Below, one piece after another: positions 23,701-34,253 of a stretch of 64,000 nt of DNA (position 1 is the first letter of the stretch; every line of letters begins with the position of its first letter). Made by a program: the position numbers and the translations under genes. Source of the DNA: an uncultured Aquimarina sp. Its GTDB lineage: Bacteria; Bacteroidota; Bacteroidia; Flavobacteriales; Flavobacteriaceae. Where the stretch lies: positions 42,266-106,265 of the forward strand of contig CANLRN010000009.1 of NCBI GenBank assembly GCA_947493495.1, written 5' to 3'. The notes below the pieces were generated by a model. It worked only from the letters and a program-made list of their open reading frames with translations, was not told the DNA's origin and searched no databases.

Positions 23701-23840
23701 ATTTGGTTACAATCACAGATTATTCTGGATTAGACCCAGAAGTTAATACCTTTGGATCTGCAAACATCTCTAGAGGAACTGACTTTTTTACTCAAGGATT
23801 GAATAAAACATATAAGTTTGGACTAAACTTTAAATTTTAA
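20769..23840 (+). CDS. SusC/RagA-family TonB-linked outer membrane protein
   Basis: Carboxypeptidase-regulatory-like domain, EEIVVVGYGVKARKAIS box, plug and barrel to C-terminal F. Confidence 0.97.
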   Translation: MRTKFSGILTLLLAFLMQITFAQEKTISGTVTDDKGLPLPGVNIVVKNTNNGTQSDFDGNYSITANRGAVLSFSYVGFAIKDVAVGDQETVDVQLAPDTSELEEIVVVGYGVKARKAISTSISSVDVAEITGISTPTVSGALQGSVTGLQVNQNSGTPGAGFSVRIRGASSINGSNEPLYVLDGIPLLNGSPGGGGFGGQDNDILSSLNFNDVESIEVLKDASATAIYGSRASNGVVLITTKRGKSGKLKVEINSYTGYQEPIKIFDLAPLGQQLEYVDIAWDEAIGQPPGTGLFSRGQILGFDFLTDSGLGSLEELYASDVEESYLDLIYRNSSFVRSTDVSISGGSEAAKFFLQFADFGQEGVLETQDFGRRTLRLNADFKASKSVTIDAGISVSDTRTQRVNADNNIFGALTVSVLEFPGLPVFDADGELNNGPFTFSNPLSNILLEDSEEQTLRYLTNLGIRVQLNDVFSIYSKASLERLDFRQDRFFPSNSAQGSPSGDAFAFVNLFTNWVSNTTLNYNNSFGDLGVNALAGFSFEGTDTNNTTINRQNFPDGFTNVSTGSTIIAATNTNSERKLFSYLGRLGLDYKNKLFLEGTFRADASSVFGAGNEIGYFPAVSAAYIISEDFDSDVFTNLKLRASWGQNGNQTGLGNFQARALLGANNVADVPGSSIVQIANPNLKWEVTTQTNLGLDFSLFDRINISYDYYIKDTDDLLLPRPFRNSTGFLNVTDNVGAIQNKGHEISLSADILKGKFTWTSQLNLSFNDNEVTELVKDVNGEDIPLDSGFASRTAAGQAIGSFFGLIFDGIYGPGDVIPAAQQARGVEEGDVRYVDLNGDGNITPDDRTFIGNPNPELIGNFRNSFRYAGFDLSANFQFEVGKDIYNNTLAFAGPGSSPVFAKLRNGIDDYYTADNTDATQPRPRRGALQTFNSQDSSQYVEEGDYIRLKEVVLGYTFQPEFFGLKSSLRIYVGADNLVTITDYSGLDPEVNTFGSANISRGTDFFTQGLNKTYKFGLNFKF

Positions 23841-23845
23841 AAAAT

Positions 23846-25231
23846 ATGAAATTGAAAAATAATATATACGCACTATTATCTGTACTATGTATATTGATAG
23901 TAACATCTTGTGCAGATGATTTTATAGAGACTGTGCCAGAAAATAATATTGAAGGATTAGAAAGTCAATTATCAAGTCCAGCTAGAGTCCAAAATGCACT
24001 TTTAGGAATGTATAATGACCTTCAAGATGCAGATTTATACAGTGGAACCATGACCTACTTTTTAGGAATGTGGGCGGATGAACTTTCTCATAGAGGTTCT
24101 TTTAACACATTTGCCCAATTTGCTGGAAATAACCCAGATTCGGAAAATGTCACAAATAATAATATGTGGGATGCTTTCTACGATACTATTTTTGCCGCAA
24201 ATAATTTAATAGAAAATGTAGATCCTAATATAGCTGGTCAAGATTTGAGTGATAGAGTACGAGGGCAAGCTTATGGTATAAGAGCGCTTATGTATTTTAA
24301 TCTAGTTAGGATGTATGGCCCTGTTCCATTAGAACTCGTTCCTAACCGAACATTAGATGATTTGGATGCGTCTTCTAACCTTCCAAGATCTTCTGTAAAC
24401 GACATATACGCTAGTATTAATAGTGACATAGCAGAAGCATTATCTTTATTACCAAACGGAGGTATTGCAAACAGAGCTGTAAATAGATTTAGTAGAGACG
24501 CTGTTTTAACACTACAAGCTCAAGTTGCTTTACAGTTAAACGATCTTGGCACTGCCCAGACAGTACTTGAGACTTTATTGACTGCTGGATATACTTTAGC
24601 TCCGGTAGAAGATCTCTATGGTGATGAAAATGCAGGTCTTGTATTAAATCCATTAGAAACAATTTTTGGAATCTCCTACTCAGTAACCGATGGTAGTCAA
24701 ATTTCTTTCTTTTTTTCTGATCAACCAGATTCTGGTAGAGATGAAGTAGGGATTGGAGCTGGATTAAACGCAGGTTTTGAAGCTGATGATATGAGACAAC
24801 AATTCTTATTCTATCCTATTTCTGGAACTAACAGAGTAAGTAAATATACTCGAGGGGGAGATGGAAACGACGATGTTTATGTATTTAGATATGCTGATGT
24901 TTTACTAATGCTTGCCGAAGTATATGCTAGACAAAATAATCCAGCTGCTTCTGGTCTTATCAATCAGGTTAGAACTAGAGCTGGGTTAGCTAATGTTACA
25001 TTAGATTCATCTAACTTCGAAACTTTAATTCCTGCAGAAAGATTGGTAGAGTTTTATGCAGAAGGGGGTGATCGATATTTCACGCTAAAACGTTTAGGTT
25101 TACTTGATGCTGTAGTGCAAGCAAAAGGTACTATTTTTATTGCAGAAAGAAATAATTTGTTTCCAATTCCTCAAAATGAATTGGACAACAATACAGCGTT
25201 AACAGGTGCAGATCAAAATCCTGGTTACTAA
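23846..25231 (+). CDS. SusD/RagB-family nutrient-binding lipoprotein
   Basis: Lipobox IVTSCADDF; GLLNQVRTRAG and AERLVEFYAEGGDRYFTLKRLG motifs typical of SusD. Confidence 0.95.
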   Translation: MKLKNNIYALLSVLCILIVTSCADDFIETVPENNIEGLESQLSSPARVQNALLGMYNDLQDADLYSGTMTYFLGMWADELSHRGSFNTFAQFAGNNPDSENVTNNNMWDAFYDTIFAANNLIENVDPNIAGQDLSDRVRGQAYGIRALMYFNLVRMYGPVPLELVPNRTLDDLDASSNLPRSSVNDIYASINSDIAEALSLLPNGGIANRAVNRFSRDAVLTLQAQVALQLNDLGTAQTVLETLLTAGYTLAPVEDLYGDENAGLVLNPLETIFGISYSVTDGSQISFFFSDQPDSGRDEVGIGAGLNAGFEADDMRQQFLFYPISGTNRVSKYTRGGDGNDDVYVFRYADVLLMLAEVYARQNNPAASGLINQVRTRAGLANVTLDSSNFETLIPAERLVEFYAEGGDRYFTLKRLGLLDAVVQAKGTIFIAERNNLFPIPQNELDNNTALTGADQNPGY

Positions 25232-25260
25232 TTCCTAATTAGTAATACACTAAATTTTAT

Positions 25261-25300
25261 AAAAAACAACCCGATACAAAATTGTATCGGGTTGTTTTTT
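25261..25300. terminator. Rho-independent hairpin terminator
   Basis: AAAAAACAACCCGATACAAAATTGTATCGGGTTGTTTTTTT. Confidence 0.92.
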
Positions 25301-25322
25301 TATACATATCTTTATCTCCATT

Positions 25323-26057
25323 ATGAAAAATGAATCACACATCTTTGGTCTTAGAGCGGTTATAGAAGCGATCAATGCCAGTAAAACAATTGATAAAGTT
25401 TTTATACAGAAGGGATTACAAGGAGAACTTGCTAAAGAATTAATGATGCTTATCAAGAAAGAAGGTATCAACTATTCTTTGGTTCCAGTCGAAAAACTAA
25501 ATAGACTCACACGAAAAAACCATCAAGGTGTAGTAGCCCTTACTTCTCCTATTGAGTTTTATGATCTAGAAAATTTAATAGTACAAGTTATTGAGTCTGG
25601 AGAGACTCCCCTATTCTTAATTTTAGATCAACTCTCTGATGTACGTAATTTTGGGGCTATTATCCGAACGGCAGAATGTACAGGTGTACATGGAATTATC
25701 ATCCAGAAAAAAGGAGGTGCACCAGTGAGTGCTGATACCGTAAAAACTTCTGCAGGTGCTGTTTTTAAAATCCCAATATGCAAAGTAGATCATATCAAAG
25801 ATGCTATGTTTTATTTACAAGCTTCTGGGGTACAAATTGTGGCGGCCACTGAAAAAGCTTCCTCCCCTATTTATGATATTGAGCTAAAAGTTCCAATTGC
25901 TATTGTCATGGGTAGCGAAGGCAAAGGAATATCAAATTCTGTATTAAAATTAGCCGATCATTTAGCCAAATTACCTATGTATGGAGAGATAGCTTCTCTC
26001 AATGTTTCTGTAGCTTGTGGTGTCTTTTTATATGAGGTTATACGACAACGATTATAA
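25323..26057 (+). CDS. rlmB: 23S rRNA (guanosine(2251)-2'-O)-methyltransferase / SpoU-type TrmH family
   Basis: SpoU motifs: LDQLSDVRNFGAIIRTAECTGVHGIII; IVMGSEGKGIS; LNVSVACGVFLYE. Confidence 0.9.
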   Translation: MKNESHIFGLRAVIEAINASKTIDKVFIQKGLQGELAKELMMLIKKEGINYSLVPVEKLNRLTRKNHQGVVALTSPIEFYDLENLIVQVIESGETPLFLILDQLSDVRNFGAIIRTAECTGVHGIIIQKKGGAPVSADTVKTSAGAVFKIPICKVDHIKDAMFYLQASGVQIVAATEKASSPIYDIELKVPIAIVMGSEGKGISNSVLKLADHLAKLPMYGEIASLNVSVACGVFLYEVIRQRL

Positions 26058-26073
26058 ATATAGCTGGTTAGAA

Positions 26074-26814
26074 CTATTCTTCTTCTTGTTGGTGTGTATT
26101 AGATACATATTCATAAATCACTTTAATCTCATCATTGATAACATCATCAGGCAATACCTCAACAAAATTACCATGTTCGTCAAAATGTCTTAAAAATTCA
26201 TCTTCTTCTTGATTATAATCTGGAGATTCCCATTGATACTTAGCTGGTTTTGCAATCCCTTTTTTTAATAAAAATGCTAGTGTCGTCCCTGTAATCAGTC
26301 CTGATAAATGTCCTTCCCACGAAATTTTTGGATCTATAGGAGCAATATACCATATCATACTCCCATAAATAAAAACAACTACTAAGGATACTGCGATTAA
26401 TCGAAAGTGTTTTGCTAAAATTCCTTTGAAAAACAAAAAACCAAAAAGCATATAAATCACTCCGCTAGCTCCAATATGATTAGCTGGTCTACCCAGCATC
26501 CAGGTTAGTAATCCTGTTACTAATGTACCTATCAATAATACTCTCCACACATTTCTAGGGTAAAAGAAAAAAAGTGAGGCGGATAGTATAAATAGCGGTA
26601 AGGTATTATGCCATAAATGGGATAAGTCTCCATGTATAAAAGGAGAAAATAATACCCCTCGAAGACCTATCGGCGTTCTTGGTAGTACTCCTAAATGATT
26701 AAAATCAAAATTAAAGCGAACTTCAAACCAAAAAACGATCCAAATAGCAAGTACAAATAGTATTGGATATCCAATAACACCTGTATTAAACACAAAATTT
26801 TCATTATTTCTCAT
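26074..26814 (-). CDS. Rhomboid-family intramembrane serine protease
   Basis: HGDLSHLWHN, GASGVIYML (GxSG) and WEGHLSGLITG motifs; multiple TM segments. Confidence 0.9.
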   Translation of the reverse strand: MRNNENFVFNTGVIGYPILFVLAIWIVFWFEVRFNFDFNHLGVLPRTPIGLRGVLFSPFIHGDLSHLWHNTLPLFILSASLFFFYPRNVWRVLLIGTLVTGLLTWMLGRPANHIGASGVIYMLFGFLFFKGILAKHFRLIAVSLVVVFIYGSMIWYIAPIDPKISWEGHLSGLITGTTLAFLLKKGIAKPAKYQWESPDYNQEEDEFLRHFDEHGNFVEVLPDDVINDEIKVIYEYVSNTHQQEEE

Positions 26815-27047
26815 AAGATATTCTAATAGATCAAAAAACTATCCAAAAAAAGAAGTGCGCTAAAATGTCAGTTATTATTATTATTTTGAAAAGTATAAAA
26901 ATCAGACATCTTGAATTTCCACAGTTAATCATTCATAGAAAAATGTATTTTTACAATACTAACTATCTATGGCTAATCATAAGCTAAGTTTATTTCTATG
27001 AAAAGAAGATATAAGACAATTTTCAGTAAAACTAATTCTAAGAACTA

Positions 27048-28325
27048 ATGAATAAACCGCTCGCAGAACGAATTCGCCCAAAATCATTAGAAGAATATTT
27101 AAGTCAAGAGCATTTGGTTGGTGATAATGGCTCTCTTACGCAACAAATAAAAAGAGGGATCATTCCGTCATTGATTCTATGGGGGCCTCCAGGGGTAGGA
27201 AAAACAACATTAGCCAATATTATTGCCAATACATCAGACAGACCTTTTTATACCCTTAGCGCAATCAGCAGTGGTGTTAAAGATGTAAGAGAAATCATTG
27301 AAAAAGCAAAACAAAGTGGGGGGCTATTCACATCAAAAAATCCTATTTTATTTATAGATGAGATACATCGTTTTAGTAAGTCGCAACAAGATTCATTACT
27401 TGGTGCTGTCGAAAAAGGATGGGTGACCTTGATTGGAGCTACTACAGAAAATCCGAGTTTCGAAGTAATACCTGCATTATTATCGCGATGTCAGGTATAT
27501 GTCTTAAATCCTTTTGGAAAAAAAGAACTCGAAGCACTATTATCTAGAGCAATGCGAGAAGATGAATACCTATTGTCTAAAGATATACAGCTTCAAGAAA
27601 CAGAAACACTACTTAGATTAAGCGGAGGGGATGCTAGAAAATTATTAAACATCTTTGAACTAATCGTATCTAGTCAAGAACAGGATACTATAACAATTAC
27701 TAATGATCTTGTGCAAAAATTAGTACAGCAAAATACTGTACGATATGATAAGACTGGAGAGCAACATTATGATATCATCTCTGCTTTTATCAAATCCGTT
27801 AGAGGAAGCGATCCCAATGCTACAGTATATTGGTTAGCTAGAATGATCGAAGGTGGCGAGGATCTAAAATTTATAGCCCGTAGAATGATCATACTAGCAT
27901 CTGAGGATATTGGAATGGCAAATCCTACCGCTCTAATTATGGCGACTAACACTTTTCAGGCAGTAAATACAATTGGGTATCCAGAATCCAGAATTATACT
28001 TAGTCAGTGTGCTATTTATCTTGCCACTTCTGCAAAAAGCAATGCTTCTTATATGGCAATCAATACTGCACAGCAGTTGGTCAAACAAACAGGTGATTTA
28101 TCTGTGCCTTTACACATTAGAAATGCACCTACTAAATTAATGAAAGAACTAGGCTATGGAGAGGATTATAAGTACGCTCATAATCATACCAATAATTTTA
28201 TAGAACAAGAATTTCTTCCCGAAGAAATTAAAGAAACTAAGATATATGAACCTGGTCATAATCAGCGAGAAAACACATTACGGGATTTTTTAAAATCAAG
28301 ATGGAAAGACAAATACGATTATTAA
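27048..28325 (+). CDS. rarA: Replication-associated recombination protein A (AAA+ ATPase)
   Basis: [16 protein letters not shown], Walker [21 protein letters not shown]. Confidence 0.95.
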   Translation: MNKPLAERIRPKSLEEYLSQEHLVGDNGSLTQQIKRGIIPSLILWGPPGVGKTTLANIIANTSDRPFYTLSAISSGVKDVREIIEKAKQSGGLFTSKNPILFIDEIHRFSKSQQDSLLGAVEKGWVTLIGATTENPSFEVIPALLSRCQVYVLNPFGKKELEALLSRAMREDEYLLSKDIQLQETETLLRLSGGDARKLLNIFELIVSSQEQDTITITNDLVQKLVQQNTVRYDKTGEQHYDIISAFIKSVRGSDPNATVYWLARMIEGGEDLKFIARRMIILASEDIGMANPTALIMATNTFQAVNTIGYPESRIILSQCAIYLATSAKSNASYMAINTAQQLVKQTGDLSVPLHIRNAPTKLMKELGYGEDYKYAHNHTNNFIEQEFLPEEIKETKIYEPGHNQRENTLRDFLKSRWKDKYDY

Positions 28326-28338
28326 TACTATTTATGTC

Positions 28339-29229
28339 TTATTGTCTCGCGAATGTATCAGTAATTATTTTATTAGTTACTGGGTTAATTCTTTCTAAAA
28401 GAAAATTACCATAGGCATCGAAATAACCATTCCCACTCAGTGTACCTGCTTTTACGATATAACTATTATCCCTGTTGGATTTGAAAATTTTTCCTAATAA
28501 AGACTTGTTCTCTCCTTTATTTTCAATTAATTCATAACCGTACTCTTGTTTTTTAAAGATAAAATGTTTCTCATTAAAAGTATAAGAAATGGATTCATCT
28601 GTAGTAGTAGCAATTATTTCTTTTTTAGATCCTATTTGCTTTTTCTCTGTATGATCTACAGGCTTTGAAATTTTTTCAGCTGTACTTATGGTTTCGCTAG
28701 CAACATTTTTCTTTAATGTTTCTGATGACTGGGGTTGTGTAGTAGTATCTTTAGTCACATTACTAGCAATAGCTTGTCTATTATTTTTTTCTTGATACTT
28801 ATAATTTAATTTTTGTATATCTTTAAAAGCATCTCGTAATGCTTCGTGATAGGCTTTCTTATAGTCTTTTTCTCTACTTACCCCTTCAGAAGATTTAAAA
28901 ACTATAACTCCACTACAATTTTTTAGTTCTATAATCAATTTGGTTGTGAATAACCCTGAATTTTTGATCACATCTGCGTTTAGAGCCAAACACCCATTAG
29001 ACGCTAAGTCTTGCGGTATCTCATTTCCTTGAATTAAGGCTGTAAAGCCATATTTATTAAACAAAAACTTAGTTAGAGAATTTAATTGATATTTATCAAT
29101 ATCGCCTTTAAGAATAGCATATCCTTCAGGAACAACTATATATTTATATTCATTGATTGTACTCTGACTGTAACTATTAAAGCCAAAGAAAATAGTCACT
29201 CCAAAAATTAAATTATATATTGCTTTCAT
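28339..29229 (-). CDS. Hypothetical secreted protein
   Basis: Signal peptide; no recognised domain; downstream member of a 3-gene envelope cluster. Confidence 0.6.
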   Translation of the reverse strand: MKAIYNLIFGVTIFFGFNSYSQSTINEYKYIVVPEGYAILKGDIDKYQLNSLTKFLFNKYGFTALIQGNEIPQDLASNGCLALNADVIKNSGLFTTKLIIELKNCSGVIVFKSSEGVSREKDYKKAYHEALRDAFKDIQKLNYKYQEKNNRQAIASNVTKDTTTQPQSSETLKKNVASETISTAEKISKPVDHTEKKQIGSKKEIIATTTDESISYTFNEKHFIFKKQEYGYELIENKGENKSLLGKIFKSNRDNSYIVKAGTLSGNGYFDAYGNFLLERINPVTNKIITDTFARQ

Positions 29230-30629
29230 TATAATAGTACATTAAACCCTAATTGCAAAGATGCCCCATTTGCCTTTGCAAGATTAGCATATTCTATGAG
29301 ATTATTGGCAGAAATATAGAAATTAATTTTGTTAAAATGAGTAGAAAGTAAAAATCCTATATTATAATATGAAAAATCATCAATGGTATAAGTAAGTTTT
29401 GTTCTTAAAAAATTAGACACTCGTTTGTAATAAAATAATGATGCTCCATATATAGGACGTTTGGGTCTAAACTGCGAAAAAACCTGTATCCCTACTGCAT
29501 CTTGATAAGGCGGATCTTCTCCTTCTAAAAAGCAATTACAGGTACCATCATTATATCTATTGAAAGAATATTTAATAGATCCATTAAGTTTTACTGGCCG
29601 TAATGCTACATAACTTCTACTTATGGTATCAATTGGTATTGCTTCTTCAAGTTCTTCCAAAACATCTTGGCCATTTCCATCGGAAATAGGAGTTTCAAGA
29701 CCTTCAAAAACAAAATTTCCTCTGGCGCGATATGATTCTACATTCTTAGTGTAAAAAATCATCCCTAAATCTTGTATACTTCCAGTGATTGTCCATTGAT
29801 CTTCCAACTTATAAGTAAATCCTACATCTATACCAACCCCTAAGTTACCTCCCAGAAGTGCTCTCCCTAGAAATTTATTAATTACTTGTTTAGCGCCATC
29901 ACTAATATCTTCTGATTCTATATCTCGAAGGGACGCATAACCAGAAGTTCTCAGATTGACATCTGCATTGCTTATAATATGTTGATAGATATTATTTCCT
30001 TGCGGAGTTTCGACAGTAGTAAATGTTCCTCTATTTTTTGTGCTCCTAAAATTTATAATACTCGAGTATAGTTTCGCTCTGGCACCAAAAGTTAATTTCT
30101 TATCAACTTTCTTATTATATCCAAAATGATATACTGAGAGTAATTCTCCTGTTAGACTGATATTAGAAAATCTAAAGGGTGTATCAATAAAATCTTGATT
30201 CCCTTGATAGGCTAATACTGCAAAATCTTTAGGAAAATAAACAATGAAGTCTAATTCCTGATACAAGCCTGCAGAATAATATAAATCTTGATTTCGTTTA
30301 CTTCTCCATCCTACATTAAGGATTTCTAATTGCTGCGTCAGAGTAAAATAATCATTGCTTGTAAGTGTATTAAGTGTATTTTCTATCTTATCATTTATAT
30401 TTCTACCATCATCTGCAAAAACATCGGATATAGAAGCTCCTTTAAAGCCCGTATTCAAATGAATCTGCGATAAAAAAGGTATTCCTATATGCCGATTAAA
30501 ATGAATTTCTGCTCCTGGATTGAGCAGTAAGGATTGTGGTAAGTCTGTAAAATCGTATAAGGTCTCTTTATTTTGGGCACATACTTGATATCCTAATAAA
30601 GCTATACATAGGTATATTAGGATTCTCAT
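29229..30629 (-). CDS. DUF5723-like putative outer membrane protein
   Basis: Signal peptide, beta-barrel-like pattern; overlaps neighbouring genes by 1-4 bp. Confidence 0.6.
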   Translation of the reverse strand: MRILIYLCIALLGYQVCAQNKETLYDFTDLPQSLLLNPGAEIHFNRHIGIPFLSQIHLNTGFKGASISDVFADDGRNINDKIENTLNTLTSNDYFTLTQQLEILNVGWRSKRNQDLYYSAGLYQELDFIVYFPKDFAVLAYQGNQDFIDTPFRFSNISLTGELLSVYHFGYNKKVDKKLTFGARAKLYSSIINFRSTKNRGTFTTVETPQGNNIYQHIISNADVNLRTSGYASLRDIESEDISDGAKQVINKFLGRALLGGNLGVGIDVGFTYKLEDQWTITGSIQDLGMIFYTKNVESYRARGNFVFEGLETPISDGNGQDVLEELEEAIPIDTISRSYVALRPVKLNGSIKYSFNRYNDGTCNCFLEGEDPPYQDAVGIQVFSQFRPKRPIYGASLFYYKRVSNFLRTKLTYTIDDFSYYNIGFLLSTHFNKINFYISANNLIEYANLAKANGASLQLGFNVLL

Positions 30630-31213
30630 AATTGATAGTTTACAAAGTAACTCGCCTTAGAACGTATATCTACTACTCCTCTTAAATCAGTATTTAAAAC
30701 AGGAGTAATAATCTCTACAACTATCTTTTTAGCATCTGCTAATTGATTTAATACTGCATTGTCTAGTACAATAGGATCTGGAACCGAAAATGAAACTACA
30801 GGTGCTGTTCCTTCTCCAAATCCAGCTTGAATAGGAACACTATACAATTGGCCTAATGGTTGATCACCCTCATTTAGAAATTGAAATTCGATGGCAAAAT
30901 TTCTTTCAATAGTGTTACGAACTTCTATTGTCAATTCTACTCTTTCTAGGTTATCAATAGCAAAATCAGTACCAACAAAATCATAATTCACAGTATCTAT
31001 CAAAGATTCTGAAATCATAAACTCAGTATCAGGTGGCAAATCTTCTGGGATATAATGGCTTATATCAAAGGTTGAATAAATAAAGTCAGCTTCAAATACT
31101 GGTGTAAGGCTGACCTCTTCTAATTGACCAAAATCGAGGTCTTTAACACACGATACAGTCAATAAAATTATACCAATGACTAGCAGGAATAAATAGGTTT
31201 TTTTTGTTTTCAT
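30626..31213 (-). CDS. Hypothetical lipoprotein
   Basis: Lipobox ILLTVSCVKD. Confidence 0.65.
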   Translation of the reverse strand: MKTKKTYLFLLVIGIILLTVSCVKDLDFGQLEEVSLTPVFEADFIYSTFDISHYIPEDLPPDTEFMISESLIDTVNYDFVGTDFAIDNLERVELTIEVRNTIERNFAIEFQFLNEGDQPLGQLYSVPIQAGFGEGTAPVVSFSVPDPIVLDNAVLNQLADAKKIVVEIITPVLNTDLRGVVDIRSKASYFVNYQL

Positions 31214-31262
31214 CTAGGGGGGATGTTTTTAAGTACTAACGAAAAGATACGGAAATTTATTA

Positions 31263-31952
31263 CTATAAATAATTTTTAATTTGTTTTAAGTCAGAAATTT
31301 GCACTACTTCACTTGGTAAATTCTCCCGATGATAATTAAAACATATTGACCTGATACCTAGAGATGTCGCGCCTAAAATATCAGCTTCATAATTATCTCC
31401 TATCATTATACTTTTATCAACATCTGCATTAGCAGTTCTAATTGCATGTTCAAAAATGATAGGGTTCGGTTTTTTTACTCCTACATCTTCACTATTGGTA
31501 ATTGTATTAAAATAATGCTTGATATTAGCATTGATCAATTTTATATTTTGAACTTCTCTAAAGCCATTCGTAATAATATGTAATTCATATTTGGGCAGTA
31601 GATATTCTAGCACATCATTTGCTCCCTCAATCAGGTAACTATTAAGCGGTAAAAAATTGATATAATCTTCAGATACTAAATCTATTACATTAATAGGGAA
31701 ATCAGCACCTAACACTTTAAAAGTATCTATCAAACGCTTTCTTCTGAGCTGTTGTTTAGTAACTTTTTCTTCTCTATACAGTTTCCAATATTCCATATTT
31801 ATGGGTCGATAAGCTATCAAAAACTGATCTATAGGAATTTCTATTTGATATTTTTTAAATATCATATCAAAAGCTAGTGCAGAATTTCTATCAAAATCCC
31901 AAAGTGTATGATCTAAATCAAAAAATATATGTTCAATTGCTGGTATTTTCAT
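31263..31952 (-). CDS. YjjG-family HAD phosphatase (noncanonical pyrimidine nucleotidase-like)
   Basis: FFDLDHTLWDFDRNS, TNGFREVQ, SEDVGVKKPNPIIFEHA, MIGDNYEADILGA. Confidence 0.9.
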   Translation of the reverse strand: MKIPAIEHIFFDLDHTLWDFDRNSALAFDMIFKKYQIEIPIDQFLIAYRPINMEYWKLYREEKVTKQQLRRKRLIDTFKVLGADFPINVIDLVSEDYINFLPLNSYLIEGANDVLEYLLPKYELHIITNGFREVQNIKLINANIKHYFNTITNSEDVGVKKPNPIIFEHAIRTANADVDKSIMIGDNYEADILGATSLGIRSICFNYHRENLPSEVVQISDLKQIKNYL

Positions 31953-33243
31953 TTGTGTTCCAAATAAATTCGAAGATTGATTTCCAGTAGGTCTGGTTAT
32001 TCAACTCACTGAACAATCCATTAGAAACCATAGGAATAAAAACTCCGTTTACTTTTTTAATTTTTTGCATACAGTTAATTACCTGCTCTTTTATATCGAC
32101 TTTAGAGGTTTTAGCATCTAAACTTTTAGGGGTACAACAAAAAGAATGTACCATTAGTGGGGTTTGAACTTCATAGTCTAGGTCATAAAATAAAAAAGGA
32201 CTACACGTCCCAGCTCTAAAACCAAGTTGATCAGGATATCCCATCGAAAAATCTTCTTGTATTTCTAATTCTATAAAACTTCTATAGGCTTCAGGTAATT
32301 TTATTTTATAAAAAGCACATATAGAATACTGTAATTGTCTATTTACAATACTCTCTATCCGCGTTTTTTCTTTTTTTAATATCTCAAAATTATCTATAGC
32401 CGAATATGATACTTTAAGACCTACATCCATATAATCAGATACATGCTTAATAACTTTTCTATGTTCTAAATTACTGTGATTGATATTCTTTTCATAATTT
32501 GAGTAATCTCCTAATCCGAATAATACAATACACTCTCGTTTTTTATTTTTCATTAAATTGATAAAAAAATCAAATGTGTCATACGAATCCTTTTTAATAC
32601 CTAATGCTGTTCGTATCCTATCTGACACTTCTGGCAGCCTCAATCTCCATAGATCTTTTAATATACCTCCTATTGATCGTATAATTCCTTTTTGCCAATA
32701 TGCGAATGTTTGCGATACTGATATAACCGGTACTACTTTATATTTTTTTTGTTTAAAACTAATGTTACTATACTTTTCTTGCAGTACATTTTTAAATTTA
32801 TATGCCCATATATCTACAACTGGATCTTGTAAAAACCCGTGTATGTACGCAATACTTTCTGTAGCTACAAAACGACCTAACTCATCTTTTACGTGTGGCA
32901 AGTATTCTTCATACCTAGAAAGTAAATAAAATGAAGCTGCAAAAATATCAAATGGTAATGCGGCGTCTGGGTGTTTTATCTTAAAAAAACATCTTGTCTC
33001 ATCCCAAGGCAACACTTGTATATTCACTTCATTAAACCCATACTCGAAAAGTAAATCTACGCTCTGAAAATATAATTCTTTACCCAATGGTTGTTTACCA
33101 TAAGAAAACTTAGGACCATTATGGGCTATAAATGATTCAATTTTAGAAGTAAAATCGATTTCAAACCCTAGTACCCGTCTACATATTTGTTTAAACGTAT
33201 AAGATACTCTTGGTGTAACCCTCTGAACATAAATTAATACCAT
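31933..33243 (-). CDS. Polysaccharide deacetylase-family-like protein
   Basis: Resembles the conserved Bacteroidota family (FDIFAASFYLLSRYEEYLPH...ISVSQTFAYWQKGIIRSIGG); adjacent to YjjG-like gene. Confidence 0.65.
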   Translation of the reverse strand: MVLIYVQRVTPRVSYTFKQICRRVLGFEIDFTSKIESFIAHNGPKFSYGKQPLGKELYFQSVDLLFEYGFNEVNIQVLPWDETRCFFKIKHPDAALPFDIFAASFYLLSRYEEYLPHVKDELGRFVATESIAYIHGFLQDPVVDIWAYKFKNVLQEKYSNISFKQKKYKVVPVISVSQTFAYWQKGIIRSIGGILKDLWRLRLPEVSDRIRTALGIKKDSYDTFDFFINLMKNKKRECIVLFGLGDYSNYEKNINHSNLEHRKVIKHVSDYMDVGLKVSYSAIDNFEILKKEKTRIESIVNRQLQYSICAFYKIKLPEAYRSFIELEIQEDFSMGYPDQLGFRAGTCSPFLFYDLDYEVQTPLMVHSFCCTPKSLDAKTSKVDIKEQVINCMQKIKKVNGVFIPMVSNGLFSELNNQTYWKSIFEFIWNTNENTSN

Positions 33244-33329
33244 CGTAAAAATTATGAATGAATAATGTACGTATTTCTATAAAAACACTCCTCAAAGCTA
33301 TTAAAAAACGTATTTTCGATATGTTATAA

Positions 33330-34028
33330 CTACAATATGTTTTCATCTGCAAAACTAAAGTATTCTTTATCACTAATAATAAGATGATCGACTAATTTTA
33401 TATCTAGACTAGTTCCAGCTTCCTTCAGTTTTTGGGTAATTATTTTATCGGATTGACTTGGTATTAATCTCCCACTAGGGTGATTGTGAGCTAAGACTAT
33501 TGCTGTAGCACCAAAATCAAGAGCCGCCTTAAATACAATTCTTGGATCTACCAATGTCCCTGTTTTACCTCCGATACTAATTTGTTTTTTCTGTAATATC
33601 GTATTCGAATTAGTAAGGTATAACACCCAAAACTCTTCGTGTTCTAAATCACCAATAACTGGATTCATAACCATATAAACATCTTTACTACTCTTAATCT
33701 TTGATGTTACAGGGGCATCTTCTTCTCTTCTCCGCCTTCCTAACTCCAAACCTGCAACAATAGAAATTGCTTTTGCTTCTCCTATTCCTTTAAAATCCAT
33801 TAGTTGTTTAACCGATAGTTTACCTAAAGCATTTATTTGATGATTTACACTTGCTAAAATCCTTTTACTCAATGCTACTGCACTTTCTTCTCTATTCCCA
33901 GATCCAATTAAAATAGCGATAAGTTCTGCATCTGTAAGACTGTTTTTCCCTTTAGCCAATAATTTCTCTCTTGGACGATCATTTACACTCCACTCTCTAA
34001 TCGAAAAAGGGTACTTTTTTTCTACCAT
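33330..34028 (-). CDS. radC: DNA repair protein RadC (JAB domain)
   Basis: RPREKLLAKGKNSLTDAELIAILIGSG; LAHNHPSGRLIPSQSD; KLVDHLIISDKEYFSFA. Confidence 0.95.
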   Translation of the reverse strand: MVEKKYPFSIREWSVNDRPREKLLAKGKNSLTDAELIAILIGSGNREESAVALSKRILASVNHQINALGKLSVKQLMDFKGIGEAKAISIVAGLELGRRRREEDAPVTSKIKSSKDVYMVMNPVIGDLEHEEFWVLYLTNSNTILQKKQISIGGKTGTLVDPRIVFKAALDFGATAIVLAHNHPSGRLIPSQSDKIITQKLKEAGTSLDIKLVDHLIISDKEYFSFADENIL

Positions 34029-34253
34029 TACTCGTTCTTGTGCTATTCTACTCCTTATGTTTTATACTGCATAAGTACAAACTATTTCTTTGAATTACAA
34101 CGTATTATTACGTAAAACAGTATTATTTCAATATATCATTGCAAATATTCACTGTATTCTTTTAGATATATTTGTTTGAAAATGAAAGTTTTACTATATT
34201 TGGAATCCCATAATCTATTAAATAAATTTTATCAACTTCAAAATTACTTATTC

